Of a DNA stretch of 64,000 nt, positions 23,223 through 31,375 are shown in pieces; position 1 is the stretch's first letter; every line of letters begins with the position of its first letter. Both the position numbers and the translations under genes were made by a program. A model generated the notes under the pieces. The model was given only the letters and a program-made list of their open reading frames with translations, ran no database searches and was not told the origin of the DNA. This DNA comes from an uncultured Phycisphaerales bacterium (GTDB lineage: Bacteria > Planctomycetota > Phycisphaerae > WQYP01), in assembly GCA_903845195.1 (NCBI GenBank), contig CAIMWO010000040.1, positions 93,478 through 157,477 on the forward strand, in the 5' to 3' direction.

Positions 23223-26153
23223 TCACGGTCCGGCTTTGGCGGCTGGGGCGTCGGGCTGAGAGGTGGCAGGGGCAGTGGCGGGGGCAGTGGCGGGCGCGGT
23301 AGCAGGAGCGGTCGCAGGTGCGGTCGTGGTGGCGTAGAGCAGGACGTTGCGGGCCAGGGCTTCGGAGGATTCCGGACTGTAGCCAAGGATACCCCAGGTG
23401 TTGGTGCCGAGGAGGCCGCTGGTGATGTCTTCGGGAGAGAAGATGATGGTGAAGCGCTGGCCGTCGCTGATGGCCTGGAGTTGGGGGTGGTTGTCAGCGC
23501 CTCTGACTTTGGAACGGTAGTATTTGCGGAAGTCGGTTTCGGTAATTTTTGTGCTGCCGGGGATGGAGCCGTCGTAGAGGGTGGAAGTGCGCGGGATGAG
23601 GACCGGGGCGTTGTCGGGATAGACATTTTTGAGGAGTTCGAAGAGCGAAGCGGTAAAATCGGGGCTGGAGCCGGCGGAATCTGCGAAGAGCGTGCCGCCG
23701 TCTTGGATGAATTGTTTGACCGCGGCAACCTGTTCCGGGGTGACGGCGAAGCGCGTGGTGCCGGTGATGTGGGCGATTGGCGTCTCCTTGGCGTCGAGTT
23801 TGGTGAGGGGGACGGTCTTGATCTTGAGCTCAGTATTGAAAGTACTGGCCGCCACGCGGGCCAAGCGCGGCCAGGCGCCGGGTTCGGGATCGGAATTTCC
23901 GGCATAGTCAATGCGAGCCAGGTTGATGACGTTGGTCGGCTTCGTCAGAGGTGCGGGAACGGTGAGAGGTTGTAGGCGCGTGCGGGGCGGGGCTTTGCCG
24001 GTGGCGTAGCGCATGAGGTTGGCGGGGAATTCAAAGTGCTCTTTGGAGGCGAATTTGTGAGCTTGCCAACTGGCGCCCTGGTCGATGGTGGAATGGATCC
24101 AGATTTCGCGCACGCCGTTGCTGAGGCCGAGGATGGTGGGAGGCTTTTTGATGGTAGTCCAGAGTTCGCCGGAGAAGAGGATATGCTCGGGCTTGAGCTC
24201 GCGCATTTCATATTTGTTGTCGCCAACCTGGGCGGCGAGTTGGCGGACGGATTCGGTAAATTCTTTCTTATCGCCGTCGGCGGTGGAGAAGATGATGCCG
24301 CCGGCGTTGACGTAGGTTTTGAGCTTGGCGACTTGATCGGGGGTGAAATTGAGGGCTTGGGAGCCCGTGATGAGGAGGACGGGGGCATCCATCCAGTTGG
24401 CGGCATCCACCTTGAAGTTGACGATCTGCCAGTTGATGGGCTTTTCAAATTTTTTGGTGAGCCAGGAGGTGATATTGGCGTTGTCGCGCGGGCGGGCGTC
24501 CCACGGGCCGTCATACTGAAGTTTGTTGAAGATGACGGGGTTTCGTCCACGGGCCAGAAAGAGCAGGGCATAGGATGTGCCGACGATAGAGGAGCCGTCG
24601 CCACCCCACTGACATTTCCAGCTGCCATCGGGGAGCTGAGACTTGACGATGTAGGCAGCGCCTTCGCGGTACCAGTCGACGGAGCCGAAGTATTTTTGTC
24701 CGCTGGCCAGTCCGCAGCGTTCGAGGCCGTACATGAAGTAGAGGTCGCTGGAGGGGCGGAAGTTTTTGCCCATCCAGGCGAGGGCGTTGTCGATTTCCCT
24801 ATCGACTTTGGATTCGAGGCGCAGTTTGGTGTCGGTCATTTCGGAAGTGATGAAGAGCGAGGCGAGGCCGGCGGCGTTCATGGACGACCTTCCGCCGGTG
24901 AGATCCATCGGCGAGTAGGACCATTGCCCATCGGGATGCTGGAGGATGCGCCAGAAGCGGTCGGAAACGGTCCAGTAGTTATCCGGGAGCTCGATGCCGT
25001 AGTCCATGAGGGCCCAGGCGCCGAGGGTGCCGTACTGGCCATTGGAGAGATCGCCGATGGGGCGGAATTTCTTCTGGGCATATTGTTCAGCGGCAGCAAG
25101 TTTGGCCTTGGCGTTATTAAGCTGGTTTTTGAACTGTTCGAGTTCCTTGGCATCTTTGGCCGTGCGGATCCGGGCTTCGGCATTGGCGACTTCCTGGCGG
25201 GCGTCTGCCACGGCCTTTTCATAGTTGATCGGATTGGGCCCCAGTCGGCTGTAGATGTCCGACAGCACTTTCCATTCCCGGGCTTCAAACTCCGTCCGGG
25301 CAATAAGGTTGCGGTTTTTATCTTTCACGGCCTGCGAATGACGTGTGGAGATGTCGTTGAAGAGGGAACGGAGAATGGCGTCGGGGCCGAAGAACGTGTT
25401 GCGGGAGCTGTTCAGCATGCCGTCGATGGATTTTCGCGCAACGGCGGCCTCCGCGGCGTTATTGGCAATCTTGGCGTCAATATATTTGGTCCAGAGTTCG
25501 GAGATGCCTGCGCCGCCTATGCCGGCAGCCATGTACGCATAGCCGCCATCTGGGCCCATGCCCATCAAGACATACTGTTTGTCGCGTTCCAGTGCGGCGG
25601 CGGCGGCATTTGCGGCTTCCGTACCCTTGGGGATAAGGGTCAGCGCGCAGGCCTGGAGCCCGGCGGAGTAGGTCGCGGCGGTCTCGTGCTCTGAAAGCCA
25701 CTTCACCGCGGGTGCGAGATCCGCCGAGTTGAAACGCAGTTTTGGTCCGAGCGCATCATCGTCCTGAACGCTATGGCCGGTGTGGAGTAGCGCATAAAGT
25801 GCCAGCGCAGTCGTGCCGCCATGGAAGTGGGCGCCCGCGCCCGTCGCAGGCTCCCAGTTGTCGCCCTTGCGGACGTTAAAGAGGTATTCAACGCCCTTGC
25901 GCATGGATTCGAGGACATCGTCATCAGTGAGGTCGGCGGCGGTGACCACGGGCTTGGGAGGAGGTGCTGGCTGAGGCGGTATTTGGGGTTGCGTCGTAGG
26001 CGTGGATTCCGGGAGAGTCTGGGCGCGAGTCGTGAGGATGCCCAGAGAAATGCTGGCGATGGCGGCGGCGATCAGGACGAGGGTGAGCATCTTGCGGAGA
26101 GAGAAAATTAGATTTTTTGTATAAGTACCATGGGGCGTTGCGCGTTTTATCAT
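23223..26153 (-). CDS. Large exported protein: squalene-cyclase repeats plus two DUF4159-like domains
   Basis: This is a 976-residue protein. The N-terminal signal/anchor is SLRKMLTLVLIAAAIASIS; a Pro/Thr-rich linker follows. Residues about 80-560 are alpha/alpha-toroid (prenyltransferase/squalene oxidase-like) repeats: GGTTALALYALLHTGHSVQD, GPDGGYAYMAAGIGGAG, HPDGQWSYSPMDLTGGRSSM, LPDGSWKCQWGGDGSS. A coiled Lys/Ala-rich segment interrupts them. Two DUF4159-like, amidotransferase-like domains follow: APVLLITGSQALNFTPDQVA with YVNAGGIIFSTADGD, and IAHITGTTRFAVTPEQVAAV with FIQDGGTLFADSAG. The tail is a TAPA repeat. The ATG at 26153 has AAAGGT upstream. The function is unknown; such proteins are common in planctomycetes. 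Confidence 0.85.
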   Translation of the reverse strand: MIKRATPHGTYTKNLIFSLRKMLTLVLIAAAIASISLGILTTRAQTLPESTPTTQPQIPPQPAPPPKPVVTAADLTDDDVLESMRKGVEYLFNVRKGDNWEPATGAGAHFHGGTTALALYALLHTGHSVQDDDALGPKLRFNSADLAPAVKWLSEHETAATYSAGLQACALTLIPKGTEAANAAAAALERDKQYVLMGMGPDGGYAYMAAGIGGAGISELWTKYIDAKIANNAAEAAVARKSIDGMLNSSRNTFFGPDAILRSLFNDISTRHSQAVKDKNRNLIARTEFEAREWKVLSDIYSRLGPNPINYEKAVADARQEVANAEARIRTAKDAKELEQFKNQLNNAKAKLAAAEQYAQKKFRPIGDLSNGQYGTLGAWALMDYGIELPDNYWTVSDRFWRILQHPDGQWSYSPMDLTGGRSSMNAAGLASLFITSEMTDTKLRLESKVDREIDNALAWMGKNFRPSSDLYFMYGLERCGLASGQKYFGSVDWYREGAAYIVKSQLPDGSWKCQWGGDGSSIVGTSYALLFLARGRNPVIFNKLQYDGPWDARPRDNANITSWLTKKFEKPINWQIVNFKVDAANWMDAPVLLITGSQALNFTPDQVAKLKTYVNAGGIIFSTADGDKKEFTESVRQLAAQVGDNKYEMRELKPEHILFSGELWTTIKKPPTILGLSNGVREIWIHSTIDQGASWQAHKFASKEHFEFPANLMRYATGKAPPRTRLQPLTVPAPLTKPTNVINLARIDYAGNSDPEPGAWPRLARVAASTFNTELKIKTVPLTKLDAKETPIAHITGTTRFAVTPEQVAAVKQFIQDGGTLFADSAGSSPDFTASLFELLKNVYPDNAPVLIPRTSTLYDGSIPGSTKITETDFRKYYRSKVRGADNHPQLQAISDGQRFTIIFSPEDITSGLLGTNTWGILGYSPESSEALARNVLLYATTTAPATAPATAPATAPATAPATSQPDAPAAKAGP
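23262..23330 (-). repeat. Short tandem repeat coding for a Thr-Ala-Pro-Ala tail
   Basis: Five to six imperfect 12-base units encode the ATAP repeats at the C-terminus of the DUF4159 protein. This is a likely length-variable tract. Confidence 0.7.
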
Positions 26154-26564
26154 GCCGTGACCTTTCGGACCAAGTCTGCGAGGCTTTACGGAATTAGAGA
26201 GACGTGATTCTGTACCAGGGGGCATTGCCGGCCGACGCACATCAGTGTGCGCCGTGTTTATTATGCCGCTCCTCCGTCCGAGCATAAGGTGAAGTTCGAA
26301 TTCTGGAAAGCATAAAAGCCTCTGCAGATTCGGGACATCTCAACCCAGACCGCCGGTGGGATGGTGCAATAACGCGCCTGCAGGAATGCCACGGTTGCAG
26401 AAGATTGGAAGAAATGCTCTATCGATTGCCATCAATAATCCATTGGGGTTGGAGAGACGAATAGCCCATCAGTGAAAGCCGGCACAATTGTTTTTGCACC
26501 GCCGATGCGAAAGGGGGAGGGGCGTTCTACAATATCAATGGTTGTCTATGGAAGTGAGTGATGT
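26154..26564. other. Divergent intergenic region
   Basis: This 411-base region lies between the divergent DUF4159 gene and the metal hydrolase. The DUF4159 frame stays open leftward of its chosen start (to 26285), without a signal-like sequence. The part nearest the hydrolase has A/T-rich stretches suited to a promoter. I see no RNA gene. Confidence 0.4.
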
Positions 26565-27590
26565 ATGAGTGCAGAAGTTCCAGTGGTGCCGCATAATCGG
26601 ATGGGCGTGGATTATCGCGCGGTGCCGGCGCGCAAGGTGATCGTGCCGGGGGGGATTATTGATGCCCATACGCACACGGGAGATCCGGCGCAGACGGCGA
26701 CGTTCGTCGATGCGGCCAGCGCGTACGGAATCAGCGAAATCTGGACGATGTGCGGGTTGGAGCATGCGGCGGCGGTGAAGGAGCGATGGCCGGGGAAGTT
26801 TCATTTCATCGCGGTGCCGGCCTGGAAGAATGCGGCCGCGACGGAAGAATATATCACCGACTGGCTGCGGCGGCTGGATGCGTTTTGGGAACTGGGGGCA
26901 CGCCTGATCAAATTTCACCAGGCGCCGGGCACGAAAAAGCGATGGGGTATGGCGGCAGCGCATCCGATGATTCAGCGGGTGGCCAAGCATGCCCATGCGC
27001 TCGGGTATCACTTGATGACGCACATCGGCGACCCGAAGGCGTGGTTTTACGGCAAGGGACCGTATGCGGATGGGGTGATGGGCACGTTTGCGGAGCAGTT
27101 TGAACTGGCGCTGCCGCTGGTGGAATTGTTTGGCGACCGCGTGCACCTGGGGGCGCACATGGGAGGTTCGTTGGAGGACCTCGATGGCCTGGCTCGCCGG
27201 CTGGAGAAGTTTCCAAATTATGTGATCGATACGAGCGCGACGAAGTGGATTGTGCGGGCTGTGGCGGAGCAATCAGTGGAAGCGGTGCGGGATTTCATCG
27301 TGGGATACCAGGACCGGATCGTGTTCGGATCAGACCTGGTGGTGGGCGATAAGTATGATTGGGATCACTACGCGTCGCGCTACTGGGTGCATCAGAAGCT
27401 GTGGGAGACCGATTTCCGTGGCGAATCGCCGATTACCGACCCTGATGCGGGGAAGGGATTTGATCCGAAGAGTGGGACGTTCGATGCGGCGAAAGCGGAC
27501 GGCACAGTGCGGCTGGCCGGGGTGGATCTGCCGGTGGAAGTGCTGATGAAACTCTATCGGCTAAATGCGGAGAAGTGGCTGCCGAGGTGA
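26565..27590 (+). CDS. Amidohydrolase-superfamily metal-dependent hydrolase
   Basis: This is a 341-residue TIM-barrel protein. Metal ligands visible are IIDAHTHTGDP (HxH on strand 1), YHLMTHIGDP, HLGAHMGGSLEDLDGLARR and RIVFGSDLVVGD (the final Asp). This is the amidohydrolase_2 / predicted metal-dependent hydrolase pattern. The C-terminal LPVEVLMKLYRLNAEKWLPR is the usual ending, where the chain packs a helix after the barrel. The start is ATG 26565. It lies 102 bases upstream of the GH63-like gene, same strand, so the two may act on the same substrate. The substrate is unknown. Confidence 0.85.
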   Translation: MSAEVPVVPHNRMGVDYRAVPARKVIVPGGIIDAHTHTGDPAQTATFVDAASAYGISEIWTMCGLEHAAAVKERWPGKFHFIAVPAWKNAAATEEYITDWLRRLDAFWELGARLIKFHQAPGTKKRWGMAAAHPMIQRVAKHAHALGYHLMTHIGDPKAWFYGKGPYADGVMGTFAEQFELALPLVELFGDRVHLGAHMGGSLEDLDGLARRLEKFPNYVIDTSATKWIVRAVAEQSVEAVRDFIVGYQDRIVFGSDLVVGDKYDWDHYASRYWVHQKLWETDFRGESPITDPDAGKGFDPKSGTFDAAKADGTVRLAGVDLPVEVLMKLYRLNAEKWLPR

Positions 27591-27692
27591 TGGAAAAAAG
27601 CAAAATAGGGCGATGACGACGCGGCAGGCCGGGCGGGGGCAAATGTGGGCGCTATGATTGTCGCAGTGGCGGCATCAGGTTGAGGGGCTTGC

Positions 27693-30383
27693 ATGAAGGT
27701 CAGGGCACAAAATGCCGGCGATGCGGAAACGCTTCGGTTGGTAGAGGATGCGCAGCGCAAGAAGAACTGGAAGCGGTGGGGGCCGTATCTGGCGGAGCGG
27801 CAGTGGGGGACGGTGCGGGAGGATTATTCGGCCAGCGGCGATGCGTGGGGATATTTGGCGCACGATGTTGCGCGGTCGCGGGCATATCGCTGGGGTGAGG
27901 ATGGGTTGATGGGGATCACGGATCGCGAGTGCCGATTGTGCTTCGCGGTGACGCTGTGGAACGGCAAGGATCCGATTCTGAAGGAACGACTGTTTGGTCT
28001 GTCGGGGACGGAGGGGAATCATGGCGAGGACGTCAAGGAACTCTATTACTATCTGGATTCGACGCCGACACATTCGTACATGAAGGCGCTGTACAAGTAT
28101 CCGCAGCGGGCGTTTCCCTATGATGACCTGGTCAGTAAGAATCAGCAGCGCGGACGGGAGGCGGGAGAGTATGAAATCCTGGATACGGGCGTGTTTGATG
28201 AGGATCGGTATTTCGATGTTTTCACGGAATATGCGAAGGCGGGGCCGGACGACATTCTGATTCGGATCACGGTGGCCAATCGTGCGGCGCTGGCAGCCAA
28301 GCTTCACGTGCTGCCCACCTTGTGGTTTCGCAATTGCTGGTCGTGGGGCTGCCGCCATGAAGGTTGCGAGGTCAAGCCGACGATCACGCGCATGTCCGCC
28401 ACGGCGGTGGAAACGTTTCATGCGACACTGGGACGGCACGTGTTGGAAATTTCTCCGGCGCAGGGCGGAGGAGATAATGCGACTGACGCGCCTCGGATGC
28501 TGTTCACGGATAACGAGACCAATTTCTCGCGGCTCTATGGAACGGCCAATGCCTCACCCTACGTGAAGGACGCGTTTCATCGCTATCTCGTGCATGGCGA
28601 GACGGGGGCGGTGAATCCGCAGGAGGTCGGCACAAAGGTGGGGTTTCTCTATCCGCTGGACGTGCCCGCGGGCGGAGAGGCAACGATTTGTTTGCGGCTG
28701 TTTCCGAAGGATGAACGTCCGAAGCAAGTGTTTGGCACGACGTTCGATGCCCTGTTTGCCCAACGGAAGAACGAAGCGGATGCGTTCTATGCCGACCGGA
28801 TTCCGCCGCAGGTTCCACCGGCGGAGCGTCCGATCGCGCGGCAGGCGTTTGCCGGGCTCTTGTGGTCGCGGCAGTTCTATCATTACATCGTTGAGGACTG
28901 GTTGGGCGGCGATCCGGAGATGCCCAAGCCGCCGGACGAGCGCTGGCACGGGCGGAACAGCGATTGGATGCATGTGTATAACCGGGACGTACTCTCGGTA
29001 CCCGACAAATGGGAGTTCCCCTGGTTTGCCGCATGGGATCTGGCGTTTCACATGCTGCCGATGGCGAAGATCGATCCGCAGTTTGCGAAAGAGCAGTTGC
29101 TGGTGCTGCTGCGGGAATGGTACATGCACCCGAACGGGCAGATTCCAGCGTACGAGTTCTGTTTCAATGATGTGAATCCACCGGTGCACGCGTGGGCGTG
29201 CTGGCGCGTGTACAAAATCACCGCGCCGGCAGGCGAGCGCGACCGGCTTTTTCTGGCGCGGGCATTTCAGAAACTGCTGGTGAATTTTACCTGGTGGGTG
29301 AATCGCAAGGATGCGCGCGGGCGACACATTTTTTCGGGTGGATTCCTCGGCTTGGACAACATCGGCTTATTCGATCGCTCCAAGTCGCTGCCCGGAGGCG
29401 GCGAACTGAGCCAGGCCGACGGCACAGCGTGGATGGCGTTCTATTGCGCCACCATGCTGTCGATGGCGATCGAACTGGCGCTGGAGGATCCGGCCTACGA
29501 AGACATCGCATCGAAACTGTTCGAGCATTTTGTGGCGATCATTGATGCGATCAATTCCATCGGCGGGACGGGATTGTGGGATGAGGCGGACGGATTTTAT
29601 TACGATCATCTCATGTCGCCGCAGTGGGAAGGGCCGCTGCGGGTGCGGTCGCTGGTGGGGCTGCTGCCGTTCATCGCGTGCGAGGTGTTGGAGAAGGAGA
29701 AGGTGGATCGTCTGCCGGGATTTTCCAAGCGGATGAACTGGTTTTTGAAGAACAAACCGGTGCTGGCGAATCATATGACGTTTCGCCAGGACGGTGCACA
29801 TGGCCATTATCTGCTGGCCATTCCGCCGCGGGAACGGTTGGAACGGATGCTGCGGTACATCGTCGATGAAAACGAATTTTGGTCGCCGCACGGGATTCGA
29901 TCGCTCTCGAAGGTGCACGGTGCGGCACCGTGCGTGTTGCAGTTGGATGGTCAGGAGTTGCGGTTGTCCTATGAGCCGGGGGAATCCCAGACGGGGCTGT
30001 TCGGAGGGAATTCAAGTTGGCGTGGGCCGGTGTGGTTCCCGGTGAATCTGCTGATTGTCGAAGCGTTGGAACGGTACCATCATTTCTACGGCGACGAATT
30101 GCAGGTGGAATTTCCGCGCGGGTCGGGCAAGCAGGTGCCATTGGGAGCGGTGGCGGTGGAATTGCAGAAGCGGTTGATCGGCTTATTTCTGCCGGACGCG
30201 GCGGGCCAACGGGCGTGCCACGGAGAGGAGCCACGTTACGCGAGCGATCCCCATTTCAAGGACCTGCTGTTGTTCAACGAGTATTTTCACGGTGACAGCG
30301 GAAAGGGATTGGGCGCCAGCCATCAGACGGGATGGACAGCGGTGGTGGCATCAATGATCGTGGGATGCCGGCGGGTGGAGTAA
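27693..30383 (+). CDS. GH63/MGH1-like glucosidase
   Basis: This is an 896-residue (alpha/alpha)6-barrel glycosidase. It opens with KKNWKRWGPYLAERQWGTVR, followed by YLAHDVARSRAYRWGEDG, both characteristic of the large bacterial GH63-type glucosidases. Further on are WEFPWFAAWDLAFHMLPMA (catalytic acid Asp within AAWDLAF, as in GH63), GGFLGLDNIGLFDRS, GGNSSWRGPVWFPVNLL and HQTGWTAVVA. It has no signal peptide, so it is probably cytoplasmic. The start is ATG 27693 with GAGGGG upstream. The substrate is likely an alpha-glucoside, possibly glucosylglycerate-type, which is inference from the family only. Confidence 0.85.
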   Translation: MKVRAQNAGDAETLRLVEDAQRKKNWKRWGPYLAERQWGTVREDYSASGDAWGYLAHDVARSRAYRWGEDGLMGITDRECRLCFAVTLWNGKDPILKERLFGLSGTEGNHGEDVKELYYYLDSTPTHSYMKALYKYPQRAFPYDDLVSKNQQRGREAGEYEILDTGVFDEDRYFDVFTEYAKAGPDDILIRITVANRAALAAKLHVLPTLWFRNCWSWGCRHEGCEVKPTITRMSATAVETFHATLGRHVLEISPAQGGGDNATDAPRMLFTDNETNFSRLYGTANASPYVKDAFHRYLVHGETGAVNPQEVGTKVGFLYPLDVPAGGEATICLRLFPKDERPKQVFGTTFDALFAQRKNEADAFYADRIPPQVPPAERPIARQAFAGLLWSRQFYHYIVEDWLGGDPEMPKPPDERWHGRNSDWMHVYNRDVLSVPDKWEFPWFAAWDLAFHMLPMAKIDPQFAKEQLLVLLREWYMHPNGQIPAYEFCFNDVNPPVHAWACWRVYKITAPAGERDRLFLARAFQKLLVNFTWWVNRKDARGRHIFSGGFLGLDNIGLFDRSKSLPGGGELSQADGTAWMAFYCATMLSMAIELALEDPAYEDIASKLFEHFVAIIDAINSIGGTGLWDEADGFYYDHLMSPQWEGPLRVRSLVGLLPFIACEVLEKEKVDRLPGFSKRMNWFLKNKPVLANHMTFRQDGAHGHYLLAIPPRERLERMLRYIVDENEFWSPHGIRSLSKVHGAAPCVLQLDGQELRLSYEPGESQTGLFGGNSSWRGPVWFPVNLLIVEALERYHHFYGDELQVEFPRGSGKQVPLGAVAVELQKRLIGLFLPDAAGQRACHGEEPRYASDPHFKDLLLFNEYFHGDSGKGLGASHQTGWTAVVASMIVGCRRVE

Positions 30384-30387
30384 TTAT

Positions 30388-30418
30388 CAAAGCCCATGCC
30401 TTACATGGCATGTGGCGC
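30388..30418 (+). repeat. REP-like hairpin, left end of the RAYT element
   Basis: A 31-base sequence is repeated in inverted orientation at 31045-31075 with one mismatch. It folds into a hairpin: GCC-CATGCC, loop TTACAT, GGCATG-GGC with one bulged base. It starts 4 bases after the glucosidase stop codon. Confidence 0.9.
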
Positions 30419-30438
30419 AATGTGTATGATTCGCAGCT

Positions 30439-31026
30439 ATGGCTTGGAACAACTGGTACCACATCACTGCGAATCCGTACGGCCAATGGTTGCGCGGCGA
30501 CGCGCGTGGGTGGGGCGAACGAAAACATCGCATACATGTTGAGGGCGATTACAGAAATCCGCCGACACCGTCGAACTACCAGCGTGCTCTTCACGAGCAA
30601 TCCAAACGACTGATGAAACATCCGGCAGTGGAGTTTTCTCCCGACCAACGCCGGCAGGTGGCGGTCCTGTTCCTCGAAAGTCTGGCGATTCAGCAGATTC
30701 GAGTTCTGGCGATCGGCGTCGGTGCCAAACATTTGCATGCCCTGATTCAATGCCCGGCAGATAATCCCAAGACGATTATCGGCAAGGCCAAGAATCATGT
30801 GTGGATGCGGATGGTCAACGGCAGCGATCGGTTGAAGCTGCGAACAGATATCCCTCCCTTGTGGGCGGTGGGGTTGCATCCTGAGCCAATTTGCGATGGA
30901 GCGCATCACGTGGATGCGTTTTGGTACATTCTGGATCACCGTGATGAGGGGGCGTGGGTCTGGTGCTTTCAATGCCCTCGGGATGGTTCGCGCCTGTGCA
31001 GGCATGTGCGTCAGGAATCATGGTGA
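30439..31026 (+). CDS. REP-associated transposase (RAYT), HUH nuclease family
   Basis: This encodes a 195-residue Y1_Tnp-type protein. It opens MAWNNWYHITANPYGQWLRG and continues DARGWGERKHRIHVEGDY, an N-terminus I associate with planctomycete RAYT-like transposases. The HUH motif is AKHLHALIQCP (HLH, about residues 97-105). FWYILDHRDEGAWVW follows near the C-terminus. No Tyr lies in the 35 residues after the HUH motif, where the nucleophile is usually found; the only later Tyr is in FWYILDH. The gene sits between two inverted REP-like hairpins and is independent of its neighbours. The start is ATG 30439. Confidence 0.85.
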   Translation: MAWNNWYHITANPYGQWLRGDARGWGERKHRIHVEGDYRNPPTPSNYQRALHEQSKRLMKHPAVEFSPDQRRQVAVLFLESLAIQQIRVLAIGVGAKHLHALIQCPADNPKTIIGKAKNHVWMRMVNGSDRLKLRTDIPPLWAVGLHPEPICDGAHHVDAFWYILDHRDEGAWVWCFQCPRDGSRLCRHVRQESW

Positions 31027-31044
31027 TGCGGGCGAGAGTCGAGC

Positions 31045-31075
31045 GCGCCGCATGCCATGTAAGGCATGGGCTTTG
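31045..31075 (-). repeat. REP-like hairpin, right end of the RAYT element
   Basis: This is the inverted copy of 30388-30418 with 30 of 31 bases identical. The two hairpins bracket the transposase gene, the usual layout of a REP pair with its RAYT. It ends 9 bases before the stop codon of the convergent Nfu-like gene. Confidence 0.9.
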
Positions 31076-31083
31076 GATTGGCA

Positions 31084-31341
31084 TCATGCCGCTTCGAAGA
31101 CTTTTCGTACACCCGCGAGGACGGGGGCCCAGTCGGCAGTGCGCTGCTTGGTGATGGTGACCATGGTTCCCAGAAGCATGACGCCGCTGACGCCTTCGAT
31201 GGCGAAGAGCTTAGTGGCCAGGGGATCGTCTTTGGCCATGCCTGCATTGAAGTAGGACTTGGTGCCGTCGGCAACGGGCGCATCGATGATGATCTTCATC
31301 GCGTTGGGATTGGGCGTGGGTTGGGTGTCAGTAATCTTCAT
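31084..31341 (-). CDS. Nfu/NifU N-terminal-domain protein
   Basis: This is an 85-residue protein matching the scaffold Nfu/NifU N-terminal domain: TQPTPNPNAMKIIID, YFNAGMAKDDPLATKLFAIE, GVSGVMLLGTMVTITKQR, DWAPVLAGVRKVFE. The C-terminal CxxC Fe-S-binding half of full Nfu proteins is absent, so this is a stand-alone domain. It lies 34 bases downstream of pyruvate carboxylase on the same strand. A role in iron-sulfur cluster delivery is possible but unproven without the Cys motif. Confidence 0.85.
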   Translation of the reverse strand: MKITDTQPTPNPNAMKIIIDAPVADGTKSYFNAGMAKDDPLATKLFAIEGVSGVMLLGTMVTITKQRTADWAPVLAGVRKVFEAA

Positions 31342-31375
31342 CGGCGTTCACTCGCGTTCATCGGCGGCTTCGACG

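Noticed and set aside
23262..23330. Short tandem repeat considered as a CRISPR-like or intergenic repeat
   Set aside because: It is coding sequence for the C-terminal TAPA tail of the DUF4159 protein, with no spacers.
24036..25694. 552-residue plus-strand frame opposite the DUF4159 gene
   Set aside because: Antisense shadow; no protein-like pattern.
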